From the NCBI RefSeq assembly GCF_001613165.1, contig NZ_BDBV01000047.1, positions 1 through 64,000 on the forward strand: DNA of 64,000 nt, given 5' to 3'. Shown here in pieces: positions 11,247-19,233 of the stretch. The translations under genes and the position numbers were made by a program. The notes below the pieces were generated by a model. The model was not told where the DNA came from, made no database searches, and saw nothing but the letters and a program-made list of their open reading frames with translations. Each line of letters begins with the position of its first letter. Within the stretch, counting starts at the first letter, position 1. This DNA comes from Nocardia mexicana NBRC 108244 (GTDB lineage: Bacteria; Actinomycetota; Actinomycetes; Mycobacteriales; Mycobacteriaceae).

Positions 11247-11855
11247 CTATCTCGGGCCGCCATGGTTGCTCGTCGGACCTGACCCGGGTGCTGCTATCGG
11301 CATGACCGCCTCGCGAAGCTCGGCGGTGGCCTCGGCCATGAGCTGGGCGAGGGTGGTGTCCGGCTCGGCCAGCCAGCGGGGCATTGCGCGCCGGTGGATC
11401 GCCAGCACCACGTCGATGAGGAAGCGTGCCTTGCCGGGCTCGACGCCGCGGCGCTCGATCGCCGGCACCAGTGCGTCGGCTATGTCGGCGAGCTTGATCA
11501 GGTCGCGTTCGGCCAGTGCCGGGTTGGCGGCGATCACTCTGCCCCGACGCAGCAGGAACTCGCGCGGGCGGAAGGTCTCCTCGGCGCTTCCCAGCGCGGT
11601 CAGCAGCGCCTCGATCGGCGTGAGGCCCGGGTCGGCCGCCTCGACCTGTGCGACGAGGTGGGCCTCGAGCTCGTCGCCCGCGAAGAGGACTTCCCGCTTG
11701 TCGGGGAAGTAGCGGTAGAACGAGCGCTCCTTCAGACCGGCGGCGCCCGCGATCTGCGCGACCGAGGTGCGCTCGAATCCCTGCGACTCGAACAGCTCGA
11801 GCGCCGCGCGCTCGAGCCGGCCCTGTGCGTCGGATTCCCATCTCGGCATACGCAT
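11247..11855 (-). CDS. TetR-family repressor of the divergent oxidoreductase gene
   Basis: 202 residues. The N-terminal helix-turn-helix (residues about 10-57; TSVAQIAGAAGLKERSFYRY) is followed by an all-helical ligand-binding domain. A GTG directly precedes the ATG at 11855; TAAGGTG is a weak ribosome site. It is divergent from the oxidoreductase gene, and two palindromes lie in the 78 bp between, so autoregulation and repression of the neighbour are likely. Confidence 0.9.
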   Translation of the reverse strand: MRMPRWESDAQGRLERAALELFESQGFERTSVAQIAGAAGLKERSFYRYFPDKREVLFAGDELEAHLVAQVEAADPGLTPIEALLTALGSAEETFRPREFLLRRGRVIAANPALAERDLIKLADIADALVPAIERRGVEPGKARFLIDVVLAIHRRAMPRWLAEPDTTLAQLMAEATAELREAVMPIAAPGSGPTSNHGGPR

Positions 11856-11863
11856 CACCTTAC

Positions 11864-11918
11864 GACAACAGCATCTGTTGTCACGATGCTAAGGTTAATG
11901 ACAACAGATGCTGTCATC
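11864..11918. promoter_or_regulatory. Paired palindromic TetR operators
   Basis: Site 1 at 11864-11882 is GACAACAGCATCTGTTGTC, perfect 8-bp arms around CAT. Site 2 at 11900-11918 is GACAACAGATGCTGTCATC, a degenerate copy. They sit 36 bp apart, one near each divergent start, the usual arrangement for a TetR dimer repressing both genes. Confidence 0.8.
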
Positions 11919-11933
11919 ACATGAGAGGGCGCC

Positions 11934-12884
11934 ATGAGGGCACTGCAATTCGACCGGTTCGATTCCCCGGACGCGATCGTGCTCCGCGACGTCCCGCAGC
12001 CGGAGCCGGGACCCGGCCAGCTCCGGATCGCCGTGCGGGCATGCGGCCTGACGCCGGCCGACTGGCACCTCGTCGACGGTCTCCTCGCCGACCATCTGCC
12101 GCCGCTGCCGCGCGGGCTCGGACTCGAGGTCGCGGGCACCGTCGACGCACTCGGTGAGGGTGTCGACGGTGTCCAGCTCGGCGACCGCGTATTCGGCCCG
12201 GCCACCTTCGACGGTCCGACGGCCGGTGCTGCCGAGTACGCATTGATGCCCGCCTGGGCGCGTATCCCCGACGGCGTCACCGACGAGCAGGCCGCCGCGC
12301 TGCCGATGGCGGCCGAGACGGCGTGGCGCGCACTCGACGACCTCGGCGTCCGGCCGGGTGAGCTGCTGCTCGTCCACGGCGCGGGCAGCACAGTGGGCGA
12401 AGCGGCGGTGCGTTTCGCGCTGCACCGGGGTATCCGGGTGATAGCCACCGCCGGGCCGACCAGGGCGGCAGCGCTGGAAGAGATCGGTGCCCAGGTGACC
12501 GCTTACGGCGACGGCATGACCGAACGCATCGGGGCGCTGTCCGGGGGCGCCGTCGACCGCGCCCTGGACACCGCGCCGACCGGCGGCCGGATCGACCGCG
12601 CCGATCAGCCCAGCCCGGCCGGGGGCGCACTACCGACCTTGGTCGAACTGACCGGTGACCCCGACCGTGTCCTCACCGTCTCGGACTTCGCCGCCGCGGC
12701 CGACCTGGGCGTCCGGATCACCACCGAGATCCGCTACGACCGGATGGACGAGTTCGCCCGGCTCGCCGGCGAAGGCATTCTGGTCGTACCGGTCGCCGGG
12801 ACCTACACGCTCGAGCAAGTCCAGAAAGCGGCCGAACTGAGCCGATCCCGCCACCCCGGCGGCAAGCTCGTACTCGTTCTGTGA
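11934..12884 (+). CDS. NADP-dependent oxidoreductase (quinone oxidoreductase-like MDR)
   Basis: 316 residues of the medium-chain dehydrogenase/reductase superfamily: a GroES-like domain (residues 1-115; GLEVAGTVDALGEGVDGVQLGDRVFG) and a Rossmann domain with VHGAGSTVGEAAVRFALHRG. Zinc-ligand cysteines are absent, so it is the zinc-free quinone oxidoreductase type that reduces enones or quinones with NADPH. The substrate is unknown; control by the adjacent TetR suggests induction by a xenobiotic or reactive carbonyl. Confidence 0.9.
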   Translation: MRALQFDRFDSPDAIVLRDVPQPEPGPGQLRIAVRACGLTPADWHLVDGLLADHLPPLPRGLGLEVAGTVDALGEGVDGVQLGDRVFGPATFDGPTAGAAEYALMPAWARIPDGVTDEQAAALPMAAETAWRALDDLGVRPGELLLVHGAGSTVGEAAVRFALHRGIRVIATAGPTRAAALEEIGAQVTAYGDGMTERIGALSGGAVDRALDTAPTGGRIDRADQPSPAGGALPTLVELTGDPDRVLTVSDFAAAADLGVRITTEIRYDRMDEFARLAGEGILVVPVAGTYTLEQVQKAAELSRSRHPGGKLVLVL

Positions 12885-13075
12885 GGCATAGACGCCCCGC
12901 CAGCTTGGGGTAGGCGAGGCGGAACTCGGGCGAGGGAGCTGCGGGCGACAGCCTGTTCACTTCGGCTACCGTCGGTGGTCCTGCGACTGGCAACGTGGTG
13001 GTGTCGATCTGTTGGCAAACGACAGCTCGCGGTTGCGAGCCCTGCACGGTTGCGCCGGGAGCAAGGCCACGGGGG

Positions 13076-13618
13076 CTACGAGGTCGGGGTAGGGGCCGGG
13101 CTCGTGCCGAAGACGAAGCCGCGCAGTGCGAGGAAGCGCATGCCGCCGATCGATGCCATGACGGCCAGTGCGGCGCCCGCCTGCGCGAACTCGCCGAGCC
13201 CGGGTGCCCAGAAGTCGAGACCGGCCAGCGCGGCCGTGCTGACCAGGAGGCCGATCAGCGCCAGTCCGCCGCCTTCCCACTGCGCGGTGAACCAGCCGAC
13301 CCGCCCGGCCGCCCGGAAGGTGAGCCGCCGGTGCAGCTCGTTCGCGATCACCGTGCTGACGATCGACCCGGCGACGTTGGCGACCAGCGGACCGGTCTCA
13401 CTCATCGCCGTGAACAGCAGGACATAGGCGATATTGCTGGCCCCGCCCACCAGCGCGAAGCGAATCAGCTGGGCGAGAGCATGATCGCCCCGCAGAAACC
13501 GCCCCACGCGGCTGAGCAACCCCGTGCGCCGCAACCATTCTGCGCGACCCAACCATTCCGCGCGGACCACAGGGTAGGCGCTGGCTTTGACGGCCCGATC
13601 GAAGCCTTCGAGGACCAT
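13076..13618 (-). CDS. GtrA-like four-helix membrane protein
   Basis: 180 residues. The core (QLIRFALVGGASNIAYVLLF, NVAGSIVSTVIANELHRRLTF) matches the GtrA/DPMS3-like family, which has four transmembrane segments and helps flip or use lipid-linked sugars in cell-envelope glycosylation. Starts at ATG 13618 or GTG 13672 are possible; 13618 is preferred because its distance from the TCAG operator matches that of the serine hydrolase. There is no glycosyltransferase next to it. Between 12885 and 13075 I see nothing. Confidence 0.85.
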   Translation of the reverse strand: MVLEGFDRAVKASAYPVVRAEWLGRAEWLRRTGLLSRVGRFLRGDHALAQLIRFALVGGASNIAYVLLFTAMSETGPLVANVAGSIVSTVIANELHRRLTFRAAGRVGWFTAQWEGGGLALIGLLVSTAALAGLDFWAPGLGEFAQAGAALAVMASIGGMRFLALRGFVFGTSPAPTPTS

Positions 13619-13695
13619 GCTGTCCCCGAACCCGTTCCGCAGTCCCGAAGCGGCAAGCGCAGTGCTGTTCACACCGCCTACTGTCGCGAGCCCAC

Positions 13696-13735
13696 CTGAT
13701 ACCGCCCTGACGCCGATCTGACATCCCCGCTGACA
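13696..13735 (-). promoter_or_regulatory. Second four-repeat TCAG operator, upstream of the GtrA-like gene
   Basis: On the minus strand TGTCAG-N6-TGTCAG-N5-CGTCAG-N5-TATCAG, the same order and spacing as 1809-1848, followed after TATCAG by a similarly placed GGGCT-GCGA-AGTA stretch. The match suggests one response regulator controls both genes. The rest of 13619-13908 shows no gene. Confidence 0.6.
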
Positions 13736-13908
13736 CAACGTAAGGCCTGGTCACAGCCCCCTCTTCGCTGCTCCCGCGGGCCCGCCCGAACCGGCGTCGA
13801 CGAGGCGGCCGCCGCATTCATTGCCTTCGAGGAAGTGGCTCCGGCCGCCGATGCTGCCTCGAATATCGTCGCCTCACAACGAATTCGACGTCGAGTAGCA
13901 GAAGAACA

Positions 13909-14331
13909 ATGACCGGATGGTTGATCGATCTCGCACTCGGGCTGGCCGCAGCCCTCCTGCTGGCCTGGCTGGCTCTCGTGGCGATGCTACTGATCCTCCG
14001 CCCGCGCGGCGGATTGCTGCAGGAAGCGCTGCGCATCCTGCCCGACACACTCCGGCTGATCCGCCGCCTCGCCGCCGACCCCAACCTGCCACGCGCGGTC
14101 CGGATCCGGCTCTGGCTCCTGCTGGCCTACCTGGCCGTCCCCTTGGACCTCATCCCCGACTTCATCCCCGTCCTCGGCTACGCCGACGACGCCATCATCG
14201 TCACCGCTGCACTCCGAAGCGTCGTCCACCACGCCGGAATCGAACCTGTCCGTCACCACTGGCCCGGCACCGACGACGGCTTCACCGCACTCACCCGCCT
14301 CACCGGGCTGAACAAAGACCGAAACAGCTGA
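13909..14331 (+). CDS. DUF1232 (YkvA-like) membrane protein
   Basis: 140 residues. One N-terminal transmembrane helix (residues 4-31, Leu/Ala-rich) precedes the DUF1232 core YLAVPLDLIPDFIPVLGYAD, in which the LIPDFIP motif is diagnostic. Function is unknown in the family. The ATG at 13909 has only a weak ribosome site (AGCAGAAGAACA). Confidence 0.85.
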   Translation: MTGWLIDLALGLAAALLLAWLALVAMLLILRPRGGLLQEALRILPDTLRLIRRLAADPNLPRAVRIRLWLLLAYLAVPLDLIPDFIPVLGYADDAIIVTAALRSVVHHAGIEPVRHHWPGTDDGFTALTRLTGLNKDRNS

Positions 14332-14379
14332 TCTCCAACCCAACAGCCGGACTCGACCGGGCCAATCTCCGCCGGAGCC

Positions 14380-14568
14380 TCCGAGCCCGACCGTGCAGTC
14401 CTTAGCGCCGAGGAGATCGCGGCGGATGTGTCCCGCTTCCGTGAGCGACTGACAGCGCGCTGGCCCTCGTGCCAGGACTACCTTGCCAGGATCGCCTGGC
14501 CCGCGATTCACTTCACGGTCACCAACTGCGAGAAGTCCTTCCTTGAGGATGTCGAGGTGAAGGGATAG
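14380..14568 (+). pseudogene. C-terminal fragment of an unidentified protein gene
   Basis: An open, protein-like frame without a start codon runs from about 14335 to a TAG at 14566; from about 14380 it reads ...VLSAEEIAADVSRFRERL... and continues through WPAIHFTVTNCEKSF. The composition is that of a real acidic protein, but the N-terminal part and any start are missing. I do not recognise the family. The rest of 14569-14767 is a repeat. Confidence 0.5.
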
Positions 14569-14595
14569 CCAGCCCTCTGAGTACATCACGTGAAA

Positions 14596-14700
14596 ATCGG
14601 CATGTGCGTGCACTGAAACTGCCCGAGTTCACCTCGGGCCGTTGATCTTCTGCACGGTGCTGCCGACCCACGCCGGACCGCGCGGGTCGCGGCATTTCCG
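14596..14700. repeat. Direct repeat, copy 1, with a hairpin
   Basis: Begins ATCGGCATGTGCG and contains GCCCGAG-TTCAC-CTCGGGC (14621-14639), a 7-bp hairpin. A copy of roughly 70 percent identity starts at 15276, 680 bp away. The bottom strand of the repeat encodes a similar short tail in both copies, ending in a TGA within the hairpin, so it may descend from the 3' end of a gene. A third short match (ATCGGCATGTGCGAGTG) is at 17943, directly beside the recombinase remnant. Confidence 0.65.
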
Positions 14701-14767
14701 GACATTCTGCGAGAATCACCTCTTCGACCGTGAATAGCCGGGACGGAGATGGCGTTAAGGAGTGCAG

Positions 14768-15245
14768 ATGGCAGACATGACCATGACCTGGGAGCTCGCT
14801 GGTACAGGCTGGGTTCGTGTTCACGTCTCCGACGAGGGCAACGAGGCTAAAGCTATCGCTTCGTACCTCACCGAAGCGCCGGAAGACATGCTCAACGCTG
14901 TGGCCAGTCTCCGGAGCGGGGACGCCACTGCCCAAGTGTTTTTCGAAGCCGAGCCCAACGCCTAGATCTGGCTGTTCGACCGCACGGACTCAAACGTAGG
15001 TATCCGTTTGGTGGGACGGGCCTACAGCGATGACCCGAACTCCGCCGAGACACAGTTGTGGTCCACCACCCAGACGCTGGACCATCTCACGTACACGGTG
15101 ATCGGAGCGTTCGAGGAAGTAGCACGGCACCACGGCGACGACGGCTATTCGAAGAAATGGTGTAGGCCCTTCCCACATGCCGAACTTCAGGCGCTTGTCG
15201 AGGCACAATCCAGGGCGAGGCGTGACTGGGAAGACCGACGATCTC
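14768..15245 (+). pseudogene. Small-protein gene interrupted by an in-frame amber codon
   Basis: The ATG at 14768 follows AAGGAG and opens a 65-codon frame (MADMTMTWELAGTGWVRVHV...) that stops at TAG 14963-14965. The same frame continues at once with protein-like sequence (IWLFDRTDSNVGIRLVGRAY..., then DGYSKKWCRPFPHAELQALV) for about 90 more codons. The two halves together look like one actinobacterial hypothetical protein of about 150 residues. A single-base change from TAC, TGG or CAG would explain the stop. The natural 3' end also seems lost, since the frame runs into repeat copy 2. Confidence 0.65.
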
Positions 15246-15275
15246 TTTCGGGCCGGCGCGTCGATCGAGGCCATA

Positions 15276-15385
15276 ATCGGCATGAGCGCACACTGAAACG
15301 GCCCGAGTTCACCTCAGGCCGTTGGTCTTCCGTGAGGACTCCAGGCCGCGCCGGAACGCGCGGTCGCGGCAATAGCGGATGTTGT
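15276..15385. repeat. Direct repeat, copy 2, with a hairpin
   Basis: Begins ATCGGCATGAGCG and contains GGCCCGAG-TTCAC-CTCAGGCC (hairpin at 15300-15320). It parallels 14596-14700 through the hairpin and about 65 bp beyond. Together the two copies frame the amber-interrupted gene. Confidence 0.65.
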
Positions 15386-15712
15386 AAGTTGCAACGCGTC
15401 CGCTTGCTGTCATTGGGCCTTTGTCGGCGTCGGCGTTCCCAGATGGCCCGCGCGACGTCGGGCCTGAAGGGGCACTGCCGCAGCCATCAGCGTTCGCTTC
15501 CCCGAGTACAAGCGTGGCGGCAACGAAATCGGTTGACGGCGAACCCAATCCCCCCGCCGACGGCGACCGTATCCCGCATGGACGACCGCTACTGCGCAGG
15601 CGCGAGGGAACCAGCGGGTCAACGCCGAACGGCATCCGGGCCTGTCGGGGCCTGCGCTCGATGTCGGTGATTCCGGTTACGCTGGCACCAAAGGTGAGTC
15701 AGGAGAACAACT
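15386..15712. other. Gene-free stretch of the decayed island
   Basis: I see no gene with a credible start here. On the minus strand an open frame ending at 15309 looks like degenerate coding sequence without a supported start. A ribosome site (CAGGAG near 15700) at the right edge belongs to the next gene. Confidence 0.4.
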
Positions 15713-16465
15713 GTGGGGAACTTGCACGAGCCGGGCCGTCCGGAGGATCTGCCGGACGCGGAGCTGCTGTGGAAGCGGTGGGCAGGGGTCGCGATCGCGA
15801 CCTTCGATCGGGAGGAGCAGGACGTGCCGTCCCAGCATCGTGCGGGTCATTGGATCGATGATGAGGGCCTGCATTGGGACGATCGCGGGGGCACCTGGTG
15901 GGTGATGAAGTGGTTCGGTGGCGGTCGCGCCCTGCTCGTCGGCGAGGACGAGTCGAGCAAGGTCAAGTTTCACGAGAACCCCATCGATCTGCTGGCCGGT
16001 GCGCCGGAGTGGGTACCTGGCAACTACCTACGTAATTTGATCGACACGGCCATGGTCGGCTGCGTCTACTGGTTCGACGAGGGTGCCTGGCATCGCGCGC
16101 CCTATCCGGACGATCTCACCGACGACGGACTCGACTCCGGTATCTCGGCGTTGACCACGCGCGCCGACGCGGTAGAGAAGATTACCGATTGGCTGATGTT
16201 CGGCGCAGAGGACGCGGGCGTAGCGGACCTGTGTGACCAACTGGTCGACGCCGGCGAGCGGGGCACGGTGACCGAGAGCGTGCTGCGAAATTTCGCCACG
16301 GAAATGACGAGGTTGCAGGAGCAGTACTACCCTGCCGACGAGTACGAAGACGACGAAGGCTTTCAACCGAAGACAAGTGCCGACATCGCCACGATGTTCG
16401 TACTGGCGCGCCGCGCCGGACTCGACACTCCGTCATGGACCGGCACTCTCGGCGTCACGGACTGA
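15713..16465 (+). CDS. Hypothetical acidic protein
   Basis: 250 residues, rich in Asp, Glu and Trp, with no signal peptide or membrane segment. The N-terminal half (HWIDDEGLHWDDRGGTWWVM, WFGGGRALLVGEDESSKVKF) resembles actinobacterial proteins of unknown function. The GTG start at 15713 is 8 bp beyond CAGGAG. It is an intact gene inside an otherwise decayed stretch. I cannot assign a function. Confidence 0.75.
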   Translation: MGNLHEPGRPEDLPDAELLWKRWAGVAIATFDREEQDVPSQHRAGHWIDDEGLHWDDRGGTWWVMKWFGGGRALLVGEDESSKVKFHENPIDLLAGAPEWVPGNYLRNLIDTAMVGCVYWFDEGAWHRAPYPDDLTDDGLDSGISALTTRADAVEKITDWLMFGAEDAGVADLCDQLVDAGERGTVTESVLRNFATEMTRLQEQYYPADEYEDDEGFQPKTSADIATMFVLARRAGLDTPSWTGTLGVTD

Positions 16466-16539
16466 TACAAACGGTCGTTTCCACGACTACCACACCGGCC
16501 CGCCGATGAGGTTTCGTCTGCGGAGACGTCAGTACCGGC

Positions 16540-17405
16540 ATGACGACACACACGCTCGAAAACGCCGGCGCGACGCTCAACTACGACCTCCATGGGCCAC
16601 TGCCGACCGCCGACGGCCGACCGCCGCTGATGATGATCGGCCTGCCGATGGATGCCAGCGGTTTCACCGCGCTCGCTTCGCATTTCCCCGACCGCACGGT
16701 CATCACATACGACCCGCGCGGACTCGGACGCAGCCCCCGCACCGACGGCGAGGTCGACAACGTCCCCGCCGTCCACGCCGAGGACGTGCACGCCCTCATC
16801 GAGGCCCTCGACGCCGGCCCGGTTGAAATCTTCGCTAGCAGCGGGGGGCCATCGTCGCGCTCACACTCGTGACCGCGCACCCTGATGACGTAACCGTATT
16901 GGTGGCACATGAACCGCCGCTGCTGTCCGCCCTTCCTGATGCCGCGGCGGCCCAACGCGCAGCGGACGGGTACCGAGACGCCTATGCGTCGAAGGGCTTC
17001 GGCGCGGGGATGGCCTTCATCGCGATGACATCCTGGGAGGGCGAGTTCACCGACGACTATTTCGCCGCGCCCGCTGCCGATCCCGCGGCGTTCGGGTTGC
17101 CGACCGAGGACGACGGTTCCCCCGACGACCCACTCCTGTCGAAGCGTTCCCGGCCCGTTGTCAACTACCGCCCCGACATCGAAGCTCTCACCGCGGCACC
17201 GACCCGCATCGTTCTTGGCTACGGCGAGGAGTCGACAGGCACCGTCACCGCCCGCACCACTATGGCGATCGCCGCCCGGCTCGGCCACAAACCGGTCCTG
17301 TTCCCCAGCCATCACGGCGGCTTCACCGGCCCCGAATCCGGCTACCCAGGCCAACCTGAGGCTTTCGCCCATGTCCTGCACGAAACTCTCGACACAGTCA
17401 GCTGA
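16540..17405 (+). pseudogene. Alpha/beta hydrolase gene frameshifted at its nucleophile elbow
   Basis: Residues 1-103 (MTTHTLENAGATLNYDLHGP..., VITYDPRGLGRS, EIFASSGG) are the first half of an alpha/beta hydrolase; S101 in ASSGG is the expected nucleophile. A run of six G at 16843-16848 is one base short of keeping the frame. The first frame then ends at a TGA around 16870, while the second half (VTAHPDDVTVLVAHEPPL to the C-terminal HHGGFTGPES and LHETLD) continues in another frame to 17405 and can restart at the GTG at 16869. Restoring one G joins the halves as AIVALTLVTAHPD. It may be a true pseudogene, a sequencing error or a slippage switch. Confidence 0.8.
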
Positions 17406-17507
17406 TCACCCATCCGCGCGAAGCCCGGGCCACGACTCCTGCCCACCCAGGCCGCCAACGTCTTCGGGATCTGCAACCGCAAGGAGACATCCATACTCAG
17501 CCCCAAT

Positions 17508-17525
17508 CAACGCGCGCCTTGCGGC
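17508..17525. repeat. 18-bp direct repeat, left copy
   Basis: CAACGCGCGCCTTGCGGC recurs with one mismatch at 18122-18139. The pair brackets two small ORFs and the recombinase remnant. The surrounding 17406-17576 holds no supported gene. Confidence 0.45.
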
Positions 17526-17576
17526 TACTTAAGAGTGGTGTCAGGACCGGGTCCCGGCCATGACAGGGCGTCGGAG

Positions 17577-17768
17577 TCACCACCCCTCGTAGGGATCGCC
17601 CCATTTCACCCTGATGTCAGCATCGGGCGCTACAGCCGAGACGCACTTCTGAAAAGTTCGTTCGAACTCCGAACACCAGAGGTCTATCTGACTGACCGTA
17701 AAGGGATGTTGCGATTCACCACCCACCATCCAACCCCAGTCGTTGAGAACGCTCCAACCCATGGCCAC
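17577..17768 (-). CDS. Hypothetical small protein
   Basis: 63 codons from GTG 17768; the product is Trp-rich (VLNDWGWMVGG, SQIDLWCSEFERTFQ) and looks protein-like, but no family is recognised and the ribosome site is weak. It follows the next small frame (17784-17936) by 15 bp on the same strand. Could be a remnant. Confidence 0.4.
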   Translation of the reverse strand: MAMGWSVLNDWGWMVGGESQHPFTVSQIDLWCSEFERTFQKCVSAVAPDADIRVKWGDPYEGW

Positions 17769-17783
17769 GTCATCACGGAGCCC

Positions 17784-17936
17784 CTACTCGCGAAGCAGTT
17801 CATCAATTGATGCCATGACGGACTTCGCCTGATCCTCATCGACCAACCGTCTTACCAGGAAAGCGAGCTCGATATTTTCCGACACGCGGCAAACCCTAGC
17901 TGCACCCCATGACAGACCGTACCTGCGAGCCGTCAC
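17784..17936 (-). CDS. Hypothetical small protein, possibly a gene remnant
   Basis: 50 codons from GTG 17936; the second half (AFLVRRLVDEDQAKSVMASI) has the helical, charged look of a real protein. No family recognised and no good ribosome site. It begins directly after a short copy of the repeat seen at 14596 and 15276, downstream of the recombinase tail. Confidence 0.35.
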   Translation of the reverse strand: MTARRYGLSWGAARVCRVSENIELAFLVRRLVDEDQAKSVMASIDELLRE

Positions 17937-17967
17937 ACGATCATCGGCATGTGCGAGTGTTGAGTCC

Positions 17968-18105
17968 TCATGTGCCCGAGGCCATGTAAGCAGCAAGGAC
18001 GTAGTTCGGGTGGCGGTCGAGGTTGGTGCGAGCACGGTCGCAGCGCATCGTGGTCCGCGGGTCAGCATGCCGGGCGGCGATCTGAACATCACGCAAATCG
18101 ACACC
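17968..18105 (-). pseudogene. C-terminal remnant of a tyrosine recombinase (phage-type integrase)
   Basis: About 45 codons read GVDLRDVQIAARHADPRTTM followed by RCDRARTNLDRHPNYVLAAY and a stop at 17968. This is the box-II end of an integrase: the H of ARHADPR is the conserved histidine, and nine residues later, where the nucleophilic Tyr belongs (usually RYD), there is Cys. The N-terminal 250 or more residues, including the box-I Arg, are absent. It marks a former integration event. Confidence 0.8.
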
Positions 18106-18121
18106 GGTTTGGACGGCCGAC

Positions 18122-18139
18122 CAACGCGCGCCTCGCGGC
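18122..18139. repeat. 18-bp direct repeat, right copy
   Basis: CAACGCGCGCCTCGCGGC matches 17508-17525 at 17 of 18 positions, 614 bp away, just outside the recombinase remnant. It could be an old attachment-site or recombination duplication. Confidence 0.45.
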
Positions 18140-18220
18140 AGAAGAGGACGTTCGGCTGCCACGGGACCAGCGCTGACAATGACCAGCCCGGCGAACTCTC
18201 ATCGCGAGGCCGCCCACGAC

Positions 18221-19141
18221 CTACTTCGTGGCCTTGTTGAGAACGCCACTGACGTAGAGCACGCCGCCCATGCGCAGGTCGTCATCCGTGATGGCCGGGA
18301 GGTCGTTGGCGGCGAACAGGTCTCGGTTGCTGGTTCCGTTCAGCGTCCAGCCGTGGCCGGTCAGGTAGGGAGCCGCTTCGTTGCGCTCACCGAAATACCG
18401 CAGGCTCGCGTGGTCGAGATCAAAACCGTGCGCACGCCAGCGTTCGGAGATGCGGTGCAGGCCTTCCTTCGTCTTGTCTTCGTCGCCAGGTCGAGGGTTG
18501 GGCCTGCTCTCGGTGGCCACCCGGCTTCCTGGTGCGCTGAGTTCGGTGATGGTGTCCAGCAATCGGTCCTGCGCCTCGGGCGGCAGGTAGCCCAGCAGTC
18601 CTTCGGCGCTCCACGCGGTCGGCTGGGCCGGGTCGAACCCGGCCGCGTGCAGTGCGGTGTACCACTCGTCGCGCAGGTCGATCGCGACCACTCGCCGGTC
18701 GGCGGTGGGCACGGCGCCCAGCTCGGCCAGTGTGCGGGTCTTGAATTCGATCACCTGCGGCCGATCGACCTCGTACACCACGGTCCCGGTCGGCCAGTGC
18801 AGCCGGTAGGCGCGGGAATCCAGCCCCGAGGCCAGAATCACCACCTGCGTGATGCCCCCGTTCGTCGCATCGAGGAAGAACTCGTCGTAGAACTTTGTAC
18901 GTACCTTGGCTCCGTCGATCACCACCTGCCCGACCAGGTCGCCGGGGTCGGCTTCACCGGCCGCGAGCCGGGTGAGGATGTCTGTGCCGACCGCACGGAC
19001 AAGTGGTTCGGCGAACGGGTCGTCGATGAGCGGGCGCTCCGTGCGTGCCGCTATCGCCCGCGCCACCGCGGCCAGGGTGGCGGTCGCGCCGACACTGGAC
19101 GCCAGGTCCCAGGTGTCTCCGTCCTGCCTGGTAGAAGTCAT
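18221..19141 (-). CDS. TIGR00027-family SAM-dependent methyltransferase
   Basis: 306 residues. The N-terminal [20 protein letters not shown], the [14 protein letters not shown] motif, the [15 protein letters not shown]-binding segment and [13 protein letters not shown] are diagnostic of this actinobacterial (mycobacterial/Nocardia-expanded) family related to leucine carboxyl methyltransferases. Substrates are mostly unknown; O-methylation of carboxylates is presumed. It is divergent from a TetR gene 92 bp away that probably controls it. Confidence 0.92.
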   Translation of the reverse strand: MTSTRQDGDTWDLASSVGATATLAAVARAIAARTERPLIDDPFAEPLVRAVGTDILTRLAAGEADPGDLVGQVVIDGAKVRTKFYDEFFLDATNGGITQVVILASGLDSRAYRLHWPTGTVVYEVDRPQVIEFKTRTLAELGAVPTADRRVVAIDLRDEWYTALHAAGFDPAQPTAWSAEGLLGYLPPEAQDRLLDTITELSAPGSRVATESRPNPRPGDEDKTKEGLHRISERWRAHGFDLDHASLRYFGERNEAAPYLTGHGWTLNGTSNRDLFAANDLPAITDDDLRMGGVLYVSGVLNKATK

Positions 19142-19214
19142 GCGCCGTCCCGCCTTTCAGTCGATTTGGATCGTGTCCGGTTGATCAGCGGACCCTACCG
19201 GGCACCCTTGTCCG

Positions 19215-19224
19215 TTTAACTAAA
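19215..19224. promoter_or_regulatory. Small palindrome in the methyltransferase/TetR divergent region
   Basis: TTTAACTAAA has TTTA/TAAA arms and is the only AT-rich palindrome in the gap. It sits just before the TetR start, so it may be the operator or overlap a -10 element. Weak evidence. Confidence 0.25.
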
Positions 19225-19233
19225 GTGAGAGCG

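Noticed and set aside
13619-13738. Longer N-terminus for the GtrA-like protein starting at 13738
   Set aside because: It would translate through the four-repeat operator that is conserved at 1809-1848.
14519-14935. Minus-strand frame across repeat copy 1
   Set aside because: Overlaps the AAGGAG-led gene at 14768 on the other strand and changes character across the repeat; no start support.
17535-17810. 91-codon plus-strand frame in the decayed island
   Set aside because: Less protein-like than the opposite-strand small ORFs, and no ribosome site.
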